From contig OX393581.1 in assembly GCA_947652605.1 (NCBI GenBank), positions 33,598,788 through 33,662,787 of the forward strand: a stretch of DNA of 64,000 nucleotides, given 5' to 3'. Each line of letters starts with the position of its first letter. Within the stretch, counting starts at the first letter, position 1. The position numbers and the translations under genes are program-made. Below the pieces are notes generated by a model. That model was not told where the DNA came from. It saw only the letters and a program-made list of their open reading frames with translations, and did not search any database. The stretch comes from Elmis aenea. Its lineage: Eukaryota > Arthropoda > Insecta > Coleoptera > Elmidae. Below are positions 48,240 to 61,317 of the stretch, in pieces.

Positions 48240-48330
48240 AGTGCCGGCCACAAGGGAGGTGTCATGTGCGAGGCCCAGGTGCCATGGACCCGGCACCTGG
48301 GCCCCGGGTTGTGTATAGGACCCAAAAAAA
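48240..48330. mobile_element. Solo hAT-like end
   Basis: CAGTGCCGGCCACAAGG followed by a GC-rich stretch (GGCACCTGGGCCCCGGG) resembles the terminus of the hAT at 12591..13848 (CAGTGCCGG on its right end). No partner end was found. Confidence 0.35.
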
Positions 48331-49039
48331 AAACAATAAAATGACCAAAAAAAGTGAAAATTTAATAAAGTTAATTGGTTAAAATTAATTTCATTTCATA
48401 AACTCGACCTAAAGCGTATCTACTCATTATCATGATACTAAATAAATTTTATTCAAATAATACTAACGACGGAGCTGAGCTAATGTGCGACTTCTGCTGC
48501 GAGCGTACCGGATCGTTCTTTGTGCGCTCTCTGCCATCAGCGAAAGTTTTGATAGTAAATCGAACCGCATAAAAAGTAGCCTCGTGTACACTTTGAAAAC
48601 CCGTTTCCTCACCAACAAAATTTCATATAATTCAGTTCAGCGGTTTTTGAATTAAAAGTGAACAAATTGCCAGGTAGACAAAAAACCTGGAGAGGTTAGT
48701 GGCTAAACCGAAACCCAAAATTTCTTAAAACAAACTAATTACATGAAACAACTCCTTACAACTTTTTATCTGTATAACGTATGTATTGGCTCAGGTTTAA
48801 CATCCAAGAAAATTTACCGGTTCGGTTTCGGTTCAAGTTTAAAGCCCTGATTTAAAATAAGCAAGTTTTTGCTATTTTTGGCATTATAAAATTATTTTTA
48901 AAGCTTTCCTTTTTTGTTTGAAATATTAATTTAACCAAGGCTTTATTTAGGGTGGTTCTGATTTTTTTTTAAATGTTATTATGTCAACCCCCGGTTTCGT
49001 TCTCTCCATAGATAACGTATGCTCCTAGGAATGAAAAAT

Positions 49040-49485
49040 TTCAAGTCATTTGAGCCATGTTCAGAGGTCGGTCGCTAGAATGGTTTGAAATTAAGCATTG
49101 TTACGTATATTCGTTCAGCCTGCGGTTCAATAAAGGACACAAAAAAGTGGGCTGTGATAACATGTTTAGGTACTATTTTCCCTAAATTATTTTAATATGT
49201 TTATTTTATCATAATATCGATTATAACATTTTTTCGCTGAAAAACTTTAACCCTACTGTTGTCTTTTTCAACAACTTTGAGTAGGTACCTAACATTAGGG
49301 TTAATATTGTAAATGAACTTAATTTTTTAGTGGTAAAATGTTATATGTTGTCAACATGTTGTTACAGTCAACTTTTTTGTGTCCTTTGACCACAGTCTGA
49401 ACGCATATGCGTAACAATGCTAAATTTCAAACCATTTTAGCAACCTTTATACATGGCTCAAACATTTGTGTGGTTACATCAAGTA
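49040..49485. repeat. Degenerate foldback
   Basis: Left arm (about 49044-49165) and right arm (about 49366-49480) share TTGAGCCATGT/ACATGGCTCAA, AATGGTTTGAAATT/AAATTTCAAACCATTTT and AAAGGACACAAAAAAGT/ACTTTTTTGTGTCCTTT. The spacer is about 200 bp. Confidence 0.65.
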
Positions 49486-50904
49486 CATAAAAATAAACTA
49501 GGGGTGACCCATAGAAATTACAACCAGAAACAGTTGAATTACTTCTAAGGACCACACTTACAGAGTTTTTGTCTTTTAAAAACACGCCTTTTCAGCTCCT
49601 AGCAGCGACTTCGAGCGGCTTTTAGCTCATCATAATTGACAATTATGTAGGGTATGTTTCAAACTAGTTTTATTAGATATAATATACATTAATCTAAACA
49701 CCCACGCGCTATCGATATTAACTGTGAATAAAATTAATATAATTTCGATACTCCCAAGGATACGCATGATTTATGACAGTTCTGATACGTTTATAAAGCG
49801 ATTCAGCAGTCTGATAATCCACACTTATCGTGCCTTAAAAATAGAACTGAAATAGATGTTTGTAGCGTATTTTATTCATCAACAGACACCGTCTTACCTC
49901 TTGGCTGTTTATTCATTGTGAGCAATGCATTATGACGTTTAATTTATTTCGTTTACTAGAGATTTATCGTTGGCAGTTAATGCGACAATTATGAAAAATT
50001 CTCAACTCGAGGCTATTACATGATATATGTATGCATTGTATGAATTGCAATTAGACTTTTATGTCTGCTTTTTTTATTAATGTTGTTTAATGCCAGAGTG
50101 TGTACGTGTCATAGCAGATACAGGTCGATGTCAAATATAATGTGTATTACAACTCATTAGTCGTTATTTATCGATATGCTAACCTTAAAGAAATTAAGGA
50201 TAATGAGATGAATAATTTACCATCTTTCTCAATTTAAAACCATAGTAAGCTAATTGAAGGACAGAATGTTTTATCTGAAAGGCTTTACTGTATTTGTTTT
50301 GTTAATTCAAAATTTTAAAATTAAAAAAAAAAATATTTAAATAGTAGAGCTTGTGATAAAATGCATTACAACAGCATTAAATTACAAGTTTTTCATGTAA
50401 TTTGATTATAGTCCATAATCTTCCTAATAATTAGTGGAAATTATTTTTAAAAACCATAAAAATACATATCTTGAGATTATACAGGCTTCATGGACAAACA
50501 TTGGATTCTCGATTATTATAGGAGATAAAGCATGGCTTAAGTTTGGCAAAGGTGCTAAATATTTTGCTACTATCGAAAAAAATTTTATACATCGGCACTT
50601 GTTTCTATAAAATTTGAATATATCTGAAGAAAAAATTGTTTTATATTCCTTTATTGATGAAATTTTTTTAACCTTTTATTGATCTTGTTATTTTTTCTTC
50701 GAGTCAATGTGGTTTTGTTTTTCACCTAACTTTTTATTTTTAATGGTGGCTGTATTTGATTTTTACGTAGTTGGCTAGGATAGCTTTTTCCTCATTTTAA
50801 AAATTAAATAAAAAATAACTTAAATTGAAAAAAATTAAATGTCAACATTCTACTAGTTGGTGGAATAAAAAAATTTGTTTGTTGACAAATTGTCCATATT
50901 TAAA

Positions 50905-51563
50905 AATTTTCAGTAGTAATATAATAAGTGCATTGAAAATAATCGATAATTTTTGGTAAATATGCCCGAATGCAAGTTGTTGAAAAAAACACGAGTGCGC
51001 GAAGTTCACAAGTGATTTTTTCTGATTCAACTTGCATGAGTGAAGAGTTGTCAAAAATTATAGATTATTTGCAATGCACGAGTTGTATTTTGTCAGAAAA
51101 TTTCCTTTACCTAACCTACCTGTCAAATTAAATGTATGATGTAAAATTTTACAAGTACTGTCAAAGTGGTGCGTCAGGGGTATGGTTTAATCTATATTAA
51201 AGTAACGCTCCTGGTCGCCGAAATTCGTCAAAACATTATCAAGACCAAAATATTTAATTCTTTCTCCAAATTTATATTTTCGACCAATTACAAACTCAGA
51301 TTTCTTAGAAACGACCAATAACTAAATCGATGAAAATCTGTTAATTGCGAAAATATTATCAGTGTATGATTTTGTTTATTGGTCGTTTCTAGGAAATGTA
51401 AGTATGTTATTGATCGAAAACGCAAATTTGACAGGAGGATCAACATCTGACAGGGTCATGTAAAATTATTACCGTGTAATAATGCTCTTATTGGTAGTCT
51501 CTAGAAGATTTAAGATTAGTGATGGGTTGAAAAGGCAAATTTGACAGGTGAAGGAAATTTTTA
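50905..51563. repeat. Dispersed repeat family, single copy
   Basis: A third locus of the family at 23790 and 43713, from ATTTTCAGTAGTAATATAA to GACAGGTGAAGGAAATTTT. The left and right limits agree with those at 43713, which supports them as element ends. Confidence 0.75.
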
Positions 51564-51564
51564 T

Positions 51565-54500
51565 AAATAAAAGTTGCAAAATATTTTTTTAATTTTTCAT
51601 AAAATGGTTCCAGTTATTTAAAATCTGTTTTGATATTTGTAATCAGCATAAATTTTAACGGCTCTGTCTAATTTAACCGATATGTTTATTTAGAAAACGA
51701 ATTTTGCATTTTCCAACCACTAATTAATTTAAATCAAGTAGTACTAATAGTCAAACAAAAAACTGTTTTAAGACCCCTCTACAATTGGTTAGCAGGAGTC
51801 TGTAACCATATACTGCTTAATGTTTTACCGATCTTATTTTCTTACGTCAAAAAAAAGGAAAACCTAGCCTATTAGATAATAGATCTTGCTTTTGCTAGAG
51901 TTATTTACAATTTATTCATTTTATTAGGTGTTCATGATTAGTGTTTTACCGAAAGCCAATTCTCGCGTTTTATTCTTCTGGTAAACTAAAAGTTTTTTTA
52001 AATTCTAAACGTAAAATTAAATGATGAATGTTGAAAATGTAAATACATAATTTTTATCCGTAACGTGTTTGGTGCAGTTGGGTCACATTTGGATGAATGT
52101 TATAGATAAATGAGTTTAAAGCGTTGCTACTGCTGTTCTACGGTCAATAACGATTATGCCCGGATAAAGTAAGTTCAAATACAGCACTAGTAAATCATTT
52201 CAACCTCCATAATGTTGATAAATTGCTTTACATACAGTTCAGTTCGCGCTATATATCATTAACACTTTTTAAGTGAATTATATTTCAAAGACCCGTGGTC
52301 AAAACTTTTTAGATGATTAAAGTATTCACATATTGCAATGGCTCATTATTTATTTCACGCTGCTCCAACTACTGTTAAACCTATTTATCTTGACGGTGTT
52401 CATTCATTTTTGTTGCTCGAATAGTTTCATATATCTTACATGGGTTTTTCTTGTGCGAGAACGTGATGTGCTCAACTTCATGTCAATTTAACACCGAGGA
52501 CTCGCTTGAACCGCTATTTAGTTGAATGGAGTTAAATGTAGCAGACGTTTTATACTTTGCACAAGTATTCAAGTTCATATATGTACGCAAATTGCCTACT
52601 GAGAATGGTATTTATCGGCAATTTTGCAAACGACCCATTTTCCTTATTGCACATTTCGTTGGGTAGTAAAAGCTGGAACGCCCACTCTCTTCAATACTGT
52701 TAACTGTAAAGTGGCAGTTGTCTTCGGAGATAACTTTTGGGGAACTGGGTTACTTATCTACACTGAGATCGGAACAACTGAAGTCAGTAAAACTAAAGTT
52801 AAGAATTATTCACATTTAATTTAGCTGTAGAAAGAGTATATAAGCTGCAACAAACAGAATTAAATCTGTCAATCTAATTTATTAAGATACCTACCAAACA
52901 AATTAAAAATAAATCTTGGGTAAAAAGGTCGCTAATGGTTCCATTGGTTTCGTTTAAGAAAAAAAAATCATTTATTTCCAGATTAGAGGGTTTGCAGCTA
53001 ACCAACGTTTTATACGTTGTTGCACAGACATCTCCAGGGCGCCTAATTTAATACGTTACGGAACGTTTTTAAAGCAGTAAATTAACTGCAAAACTAGTGG
53101 TACATATGTTAACTTAAGTGCTTTGTAAATATTGCTTTAGTGGCGGATAAAACGTCGATTAACGGCTAACATTCAATAGACACCGACAGCAAATGTTTGA
53201 CATTGATCGTATGTTTAAAATCCGACTTGTATAGAAGTTATTTGTTGTAAGCTCATTTTTTATAAAACAAATCTAAAGTTTTTCTATATCTTGTTAAATT
53301 AGCCCATATCGGTGTTGTTTTTGCAGTACTGGAACCCAAAGTATTCCGATTTTAATGCTTTAAGCTTGATTCGCCACGTTTACACGTTACATCAACACAA
53401 CATTGTTGCAGGCGCTGCAGGGTTCAGTCCTTTGACCACTATTATTACAAATATTATGACACAGCCACAGTTTAACGTGCCTCTTATAAATTTTTATTAC
53501 ATTAAAACATTTACAGTTTAAAAAAATTAGACATGGACCTGTACCTTAAAATCTTTAAAACGGATATACATTTTTTTACAAAGCGAGTTCATGGATTTCT
53601 AATCAAAATTGCCCCTCGGAAATCATTAGGTATTCAAAATATAAACACCTTAATCTAAAATATAAAATTTTCAATTTTGTGCTTATTAAAAAAACATTTT
53701 CAGCCGAGTTTTTGCTTAGTGAATAATGAATTTTGTGCGGTACTTCGCCGTCAACTTCCTGCCAGGAAGTCGAGCTTGAAAACCTGCAGCGTTTTTATAA
53801 TTTTCTGCTAAGACGACCCTAGATGCAAATTTTGGAATTTTAAACTCGTAATTAGTTTTAACTGATTTTAGTTAAAATGAAACTTCATCTTTTATCCTGT
53901 TGATTTATGCGTTGCCGTGGGACCAATTAAGGGGTTTTCATTTGTTCTTTGTGCAAAACAATGATTGTTTAGAGCAAGGATTAGCACGCATTACATAAAT
54001 TAAATAAGTACACGTCCGGTACGAAAAGACAAACCAGAGAACAAAGTCTGGTGAACTGTTACCAACAGTGATATATTGGTACAGCGGAGAATACATCTTT
54101 TGTTAACACCGTAACGGCCTTAACCTGCGAGCGGTAATAGATAATGGAAGCGCGATGATGGTATAGGGATGTCGTGCAATTGGTGGGGAACATTGGTGAC
54201 TCGAGGGGGATTCCAACACGGGTCAACGGTCACTCTGCCCCTGGCACCCTGTCGCTGTCCAGTGGCGTGCACATATACATGCACTTCCCATAAATTTCTG
54301 CCATAAATGTTTGAATTATAAAGGCGACTATAGCACGTCTCATAAAGTTATACGCATGCATGCGAACAACTGACGGCCACAACAAAAGGAACGCTTAAAT
54401 TGGCGCCAGATGAATTTAAAAGCTTAAAAACACTTAAACTTGACAGCCCGTAAATATTTATTTGGCTCTGCGTAAATAATAACATAAACCTGTATTGATG

Positions 54501-55280
54501 CCTTGATGAAGGTTTTTGATTAAGTTAATCTTCTTTATATATTAAAACAGAAGTTAAATGTTAAGGGATAGGTAGAATAACGAAAACCACATTAATAATT
54601 TACATTTGATTCATCTTTACGACGTATTAACCGTCAGTTCGTATCTTCAAAATCGAACACCAAGTATATTATACCTTTTTGGTTTTAAAGTGGTCTATAA
54701 AAACGTCTTAATTTTATTCGTCTTTCAAAACAAAATCAGGTTATCTACTACATCAATTGTTTTTTGAGTACAATAGTCGTAATAAGCGATAAAAAAATTA
54801 TCTACGCAGCTCGGAAGAGTTTTATAGGTCGATAAGCCATTTTGATTGGAACTTCATTATGTTACATATAATTGTATTACATGGTTTACAGTATCTTCTT
54901 GATTAAAATGAACGACTGATAATACATGTAATTCATGTGATTATGAACTTCTGGCGACAAGCTTTTAGCTAAATGTATTTTCTTCTTTTTAGTACATTTT
55001 AATAAAAGCTTGTTTTAAAAAAAAAATTAAAGTTATTTATTATTTTCGCCTTAGTCATCTCCGTCATATTGTCACAGCTTTTCTGAATTCTTAAATTTTG
55101 AAAATCGCATTCAGCACCCCAGAAAACGTATAGATGCCGACTTTGAGCCGAGTCATACTAAATATGACAAAAATTGTACGCCATCTTGAATTTTGATTGT
55201 AGAAAAGTGTTAAATTGTATTTTCACGGAGACCATGCAAAATTTCAAGTCAATCAGGCTATGTAGAAGTGGATCAAAATT
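51565..55280. other. Intronic, nothing recognised
   Basis: A GC-richer patch at about 54110-54380 and a short frame at 52624..52824 were examined; neither has recognisable motifs or paired splice signals. Confidence 0.35.
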
Positions 55281-55390
55281 GAGTTGCAAGATTTGACCTA
55301 TTATTATTATTATTAGAATTATTTTCGCGCAGGTGGTTTCCTTTCGGGTTCCTGTAATGCGATCTATTGGTCTATTGTACCCTCTGATGA

Positions 55391-56057
55391 TTAGAGGAGA
55401 CCTGTGTTTTTGAAAAACTCCCGTTTTTTTAAGGGTGTTTTTCTTAACTCTTCTTGATTGGTTTCTTTCATCCCTAGAAATCTACGCCAATAGGGTGTGA
55501 ATCCTTTACACTGGCATAGTACGTAAAGAGGAGTTTCTTCTTCTTCACCACATCCTCTGCATGTATCGGTCTCTGAGAGCCCTATCATGCAAAAGTGTTT
55601 ATTTAGCTGACAGTCCTGTGATGAGTCCTGTGGCTGCTCTGATGTCAGGTCTACTCATCCTGAGCATTTCTTCTGTCTTTTCCTTAGAGGCATTTGATAT
55701 GATAGCCTTAGAATGGGCCTTTGCTACTTTTTTACGATAAGCTTTGTGCCCATGTATTAATATATCATTTAGACATCGCTTGGCTGTTCCAGAGGATATG
55801 CCAATTGCGGGTTCTGGTCCGAAGAAAGGTGTCTTGCTGCAAATTTTGGCTAGGCGATCTGCCTTCTCGTTCCTTGGTATATTAAAGTGCCCTGGACACC
55901 ATACCAGTTTAAGATTATTCCTGCTTTCTAGCACGTTAAGTGCTCGGGTACAGTTCAGAACAAGTTCTGAGTTTGCTTCTGAAAAACCAAGAGCTTTTAA
56001 TGCTACTTGACTGTCGGACACTACGAAGATTTTTTTATTACTAAAGTTTCTTTTCAC
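55391..56057 (-). pseudogene. LINE ORF2 tail: RNase H domain and Cys-rich C-terminus
   Basis: The minus strand encodes the second half of an RNase H domain: KIFVVSDSQVALKAL (with the SDSQ-A motif that carries a catalytic Asp), then LVWCPGHFNIPRNEKADRLA (W-x-PGH...N-x-x-AD, including the last active-site Asp). The first part of RNase H and the whole reverse transcriptase are absent. After a frameshift near 55595 the protein continues as IGLSETDTCRGCGEEEETP, the C-terminal Cys-rich motif (C-x2-C) common in Jockey/R1/I-type LINEs. A TTATTA-type simple repeat at about 55300-55315 marks the 3' end. It is a 5'-truncated, frameshifted copy, opposite in strand to SHANK. Confidence 0.85.
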
Positions 56058-56195
56058 CTAAACAAACGGGATGTTGAATTAAAGCTTGTAAAAAAAACTA
56101 CATAAACAGTTAAAAGTACCAATTTTTTCCTAATGTTTACAGTTCCTCATTTTGATATTCGTAGCGTAGATTGGTTGTACTGAATAAATATATAA

Positions 56196-56491
56196 TTACA
56201 AGGATTGTTCTGAAAATACTAAGATTGTCTTAAGAGCATGAAGCAAAACAATTGATTGAAACAAAGTCTTTCTTGTCCTTTTAAGGAATTTCCTCTTACT
56301 CTAAATAACGATCCCAGCGAATAATCCATTATACGCACACTTCTGAGAAATCATTTTTGTCATCCTCTTCAATTACAACATTATTTAATTCCTAATCAGA
56401 CTCAAAATGCTGTCTCCAAACAATTTTCTTTACGTTCGGAAATAGAAAAAAATTACAATGAGCCAAATCCGGTGAATATGGTGGATTCAAG
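56196..56491 (-). pseudogene. Mariner transposase C-terminus and terminal repeat
   Basis: On the minus strand, NPPYSPDLAHCNFFLFP matches the YSPDLAPxDxFLFP block containing the last catalytic Asp region of DD34D mariner transposases (the usual D is N here). It is followed by HFESD and, after stops and shifts, RWDRYLE, the usual C-terminal end. The sequence then reaches a mariner-like terminal repeat, ACAAGGATTGTTCTGAAAA, near 56199-56217. The N-terminal part and the other end are missing. It is unrelated to the mariner at 14160..16255. Confidence 0.7.
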
Positions 56492-57536
56492 TTTTAAATA
56501 TTATAAAACCTGATTTTCATATCTCTGTTGAGTTATGCAAACAAGCCGATCTTAAATATTTCTATAATCTTGCACAACTGTGCTTCATTTGTTTTTTAAG
56601 AAATGGCAGTCTTATTATTATCGGAACAATCCACGTACTATAAAATATGTATGTATTAAAAAACGAAATTGACTCAGCAAAAAATGACGCAAACAAGTTG
56701 AAAAAAAAATGGCGACAAATAAGGTTTAACACAATTTTAAAATTTTCATGGACGGAAAAATTATGATAACAGACAGTTGATTTTACAGTTTTTTCATCTG
56801 AAGTTGATTTTGATTTCATTAAGTTGCCCACTTAAAACGTAGTGTTTTAAAATTGAAATCGGTCTGTGTTGATGTAAAAAATTAATATTAAAAAAAATTC
56901 TATTTACGATACAGTTTTGTTATAAGTCACTTCAAATCGCGCTTTAAATCAGTGTGATTTATGAATGTTGAATCGAATGGTACAATTTAAATGGAGACAC
57001 TTTTACAGTGCGAAAAAATTATTAATTGCACCTCAAAGTGACACTTAATTGAATCGTCCGCTATCTAAAGTACAATAAATTATTTTTTAATTTTCAAATA
57101 TTCTTTTTTAAAGTCGTGTCGTTTAAAAGTGCACATTTATGCTTTTTAATTTCGAAGCGTACTCGTTAATTGGACAAAGCACTCGCTTTAATTTCAATTT
57201 TTGTACGATAAAATCAAGGCGAACGAAGTTCTGTACATTAGGTTTTTTGTGTTATATTCGCATATTTTTATTCAGCAATTAAACGAATAACACAAAGAAT
57301 GCTTTTAACAATAGAGTCCATTTAAAATTCAGTGAATGAAAAACAAGCATTTTGAATGACATACCTACATGCTTTACAATTCGATCCTCACAAATATAAA
57401 AATTATAGGTATCTATAAGTTTTATTAAAAAAATAATCTAAAACAAAACTACTTTCGATACTCTGTTCTGTTCTTCAGTAATTATTTGTCGTTATATAGA
57501 TATATCAATCACTTCAACAAACATTGTTATTGATAT

Positions 57537-57572
57537 ATGGCACGGTTAGTCGCCGCCCCACTACGTATAGAC
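57537..57572 (+). other. Candidate alternative first exon (weak)
   Basis: ATGGCACGGTTAGTCGCCGC opens 12 codons that end exactly at a consensus donor, GAC before GTAAGTATTT, in phase 0. The patch is GC-rich in AT-rich surroundings. The exon at 41541..41712 also ends in phase 0, so this could join the same downstream exon as an alternative SHANK start. There is no protein-level support. Confidence 0.2.
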
Positions 57573-59782
57573 GTAAGTATTTACAATTAAACTGAAAGAT
57601 TAAAACGCCGATTTCAAACTACAAAAGTTGGAAATATGAAATTTTTGTGTAAAAATGCAAATAATCAATACATTAACAATCAATAGGAACTATAGGTATT
57701 GTACAATTCAAAGTTGTAAACAACAAAAGCGAAAAAAGTTAAAGAAAACCTTTTCTTATTATTAAGAAAAAAAAAATTTTAAAGATGACAAACAAAAGGT
57801 AATGATTATTGTTCAAAAATAAGGTAAATAAAACCAAAGCAATTGTAACACGAATTTTTGAAATACATACAATGCATTTCGTATCCTAAAATTTTCATCT
57901 CGATTTGTTTGACGAACTATAAAGTGAAAAATAATTGAAACATGTTTATTTTACGAATGGTTGACAATCTTTTTAATGACTGTAGGTTTATGATAAAATG
58001 AAAGTATTGTATGAACCCGATAGTTTTATTTACATTTAAAATTGCAGTTTGTTTAATTTACGGATTAAAGTATAATATCATTTTGACAAAAATAACGTAT
58101 AATTGTAGATAAAAAATGCAACACTTATTTAAAGTTGTATTATTTTTTTTGTACAAATATTGCTATTGCTCTCTACAAAATTTTAAAGGTTAAGTTGGCC
58201 ATTCAATAAAGTGCTAATATTAACTTTGGGTAGTTATGTAATAATCATTGTATTTATTATAACCTACATAAAACACATCAAAGATTAAGGTCAAACATAG
58301 GTCACGCGATTTTATCACGAAATACGGTAATTTGTGTTTATTAATTTCATTTAAGAGCAATAATAGTGCATTGTTAATTAATGGAAAATGTTAATTTGCT
58401 ACAATTACGTTTAAGAGCGCTAATTAAACGAGCTTAATTCGTTTGTTGTTTTTTTTTGTTTATGACCTTTGCAATATCAAACTAAAGTCGGTGAAAAGCA
58501 TTAGTTTTTGTTATGATGTAAGTAAACTGAAGTAAGCTTTTTTTTAGATTGCTTATTGTCTAAGTTTGTTAAAAGTAAACGTAGATTTAACCCAAATGAT
58601 ATTCCACCCAAGGAGTGTACCTACGTATGTATCCTAAAAAAATATACCATTCCTTTCCTTACATACAGTACATCGTGCTACCTATTGTTTTAAACACGTT
58701 TATTTGTTTGACTGATAAAGTATGTACAGCTCACTGGCATAACAATTATAGGCACTTAATTATTTATCTGCACTATTTAATTTCACTTATTTACTGCACT
58801 GCACTAACTGATTTCCTGTTTTTAACTGTCGATCGCTTTTTTATGCCGTTATATTATGTTCTGGGACATCCTTTTTAGGTATTCTAGAATGCTTTTAGAC
58901 GACTAACGTTTTTTAGCAACTGAAAGCCCACTGGACTTCTTAGAATGCCGCGCCCGCTTACGGGAATGTTTAAATCAAGCAACCGAATAAAAAACTCAAA
59001 ACAATTTAAAATACTATGTTTAGTAGCAATGGACGTTGCAAATTATTTATCTTCTATGAATAAATGAACAATTTAGATCATTAGCTATTACTAACAATTT
59101 CAGCAACTTCACGAACTAAAATAATTAGTCATATTTTGATATACAATGAAATGTAATAAAAGTTTGAGAGTTTTTCATTTTATTCAATCTTTTTTTACCC
59201 TTTACTCGGTCTTATGTCTACGAATCTGAGTGTAACTATAACTGTAGTTTATTCTGAACGTACAAAAAATACGTAACAATCCCAATTCCAGAGCAGACGA
59301 TTTTAAAAATTACGGTTTTGAACACGTAGCTCTTATATACAGTAGAAATTATAACATAAATCTACCACTAACTGGCTACAGATTCTCTAACCGTACTAGA
59401 AAAATTTATGAACGTCTTAAACACTAACTCAGACAGTAGTTTCAAAATTCGTGACGCCGACACGAAAAATCGTGTTTCTTTGTTACACAGACACGTTGTA
59501 ATTTTCCAAGTTTGAACATATAATTTTTTAAATGTTTGCTCCACGATTAATGAGTGGCTAGCTTTAAGGGTATGATTTGCTTTTCAATTTAGTTTGTTGT
59601 TAAATAAGTCAACAAGTTCTTTATTGTTTTTTTTTTACCGTAATCGAGAAAAGTTCGTTTCTATCGAAAATAAGACACTTTGTTTGTACATTGTTTCAAC
59701 GAAAGTATACTACGCTGTTAACCTTTATTGCCTTAATAATTTTCAACGTCTAAACAAACAACTTCACAAACTAACTTGTAAT

Positions 59783-60115
59783 TTACTGAAGGGTATTAAT
59801 CCCAGCAATGTACTCGGATGTAAATTTTACATCTACAACAGGCAATATCTCGTCTAAGCTGTTAGCGAAGAAGAGCCTGTTAATGCTGAGCGTTTTCGCA
59901 TTGAAATACATCAAGGCGAAACGTACATCGGAAGAAGAAATACCGACCCTCCGAAATTGTTGAAAGTTTCTAGGGAGAGTAGGGCTAGGTGGTGGAAACC
60001 AATAGTTCTCTCCGGGGATTGCAGAATTAGCAGGGTAGAATTTTACAAGAATCTGTTGAAAAGAAGATAGATTATATGTGGAAACTTTGCTTGCCGTTTT
60101 TAGGACTTCATCCAA
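59783..60115 (-). other. Unassigned region open in several frames
   Basis: A minus-strand frame of 110 codons (TTG-started, so the true start is unknown) overlaps two shorter plus-strand frames: one with LLAKKSLLMLSVFALKYIKA, another with RFRIEIHQGETYIG. Base composition is less AT-rich than the flanks. I recognise none of the peptides. It may be a decayed exon, a transposon coding scrap or chance; the coding strand cannot be chosen from sequence alone. Confidence 0.3.
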
Positions 60116-60755
60116 ATGAAATTTTCTTCAAGAAAAGTAAATCGAGAGCGCTAACTTTCACGCTTAATTTTTGATGAACTTTGACACGACAGGTATTGCG
60201 TGATAAACTTTTGAAATCGTGACAAAACTAAATATAATTTCACTAAAACGAGTCATTGATTATCGTAGGTGCGTGTCAGATTGACAAATAATTGTCAAAA
60301 TTAAGTATAATTAAAGGAAGAGTGTTGTACAATTCTAGTGCATGGAGACGGATTCGTTGTACTTTTAAAAGTACAGGGTCCTTCAAAATTATTGGATTTT
60401 TTGTATTTACTTGTCGATTGTCGGTTTAAAGTTTTTTTTAAATCCTAAGATATTATTTTCTACTTTAATAATGCACAAAACTTTAGTTACCATTTGATTC
60501 ATAATTAATTTTACGAGGATATTACTGTGATACGTCATACGAACCTAACTTTTTAAATTCCGTTTATTAGTTTCCGTTGTGCACATAAAAACAACTGCTA
60601 ATAATCATACGTTGAACAAATGAGTTGAAAAAGGCCTAGCGACGGTGTACCTGTACAGTGTACACAGTAAATGTATCGTAGTTAACCATACTACATGCAC
60701 AGTTACCTAAGTGCAAATTTTTGGTGTTCAGAATATCTTTAAAAGTGAATAATAC

Positions 60756-61317
60756 CAGGGGTTTGGAGCGGAGCGCGGAGCTGGAGCGCGGAGCAGTGGA
60801 GCAATGGGTTTTTGCCCGGAGCGGGAGCGGAGCCCGGAGCAAACAATTTTGATTGCTCCACTGCTCCACTTTACTATTATAAACTACAATTTTTTTTAAT
60901 GAATTATTCTCATGGGTATAGTATTTAATAAAAATAAACTAAATTTGATTTTTTTTAAGTAAAATTATTATAATGTAACTTTTCTGAATAATAATTTTCA
61001 TTATTTTGTATTTGAATTTTGAAAAATTTTAAAGAACTTTTTTTTCTTTTTTTAACTTTTTTAACTGAAGGTCAATAATTTGTTCATTTATTTAACTTCA
61101 CTTGTTTCTTAGGGTCAAATATTGTAATTTTTGGTCCATTTCCACATATCTCATAAAATTTTAGCTTTGTTTTTAAAAACAAATTTTTAAATAAAAAACT
61201 TATTTTATTAATATTTGGAGCGCGGAGCGGAGCGGAAGCGGAGCTGGAGCAGGCATCTTGATGCCGGAGCGGAGCTGGAGCGGAGCAACTAAAAAATTGG
61301 ACCGCTCCAAACCCCTG
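60756..61317. mobile_element. GCTCC-family hAT MITE with exact duplication AATAATAC
   Basis: The termini CAGGGGTTTGGAGC and GCTCCAAACCCCTG are flanked by AATAATAC on both sides (60748-60755, 61318-61325). Dense GGAGCGGAGC words fill about 120 bp at each end. It is the best-preserved of three copies in the window. Confidence 0.88.

Noticed and set aside
55744..56010. 88-codon plus-strand frame
   Set aside because: It is antisense to the RNase H remnant.
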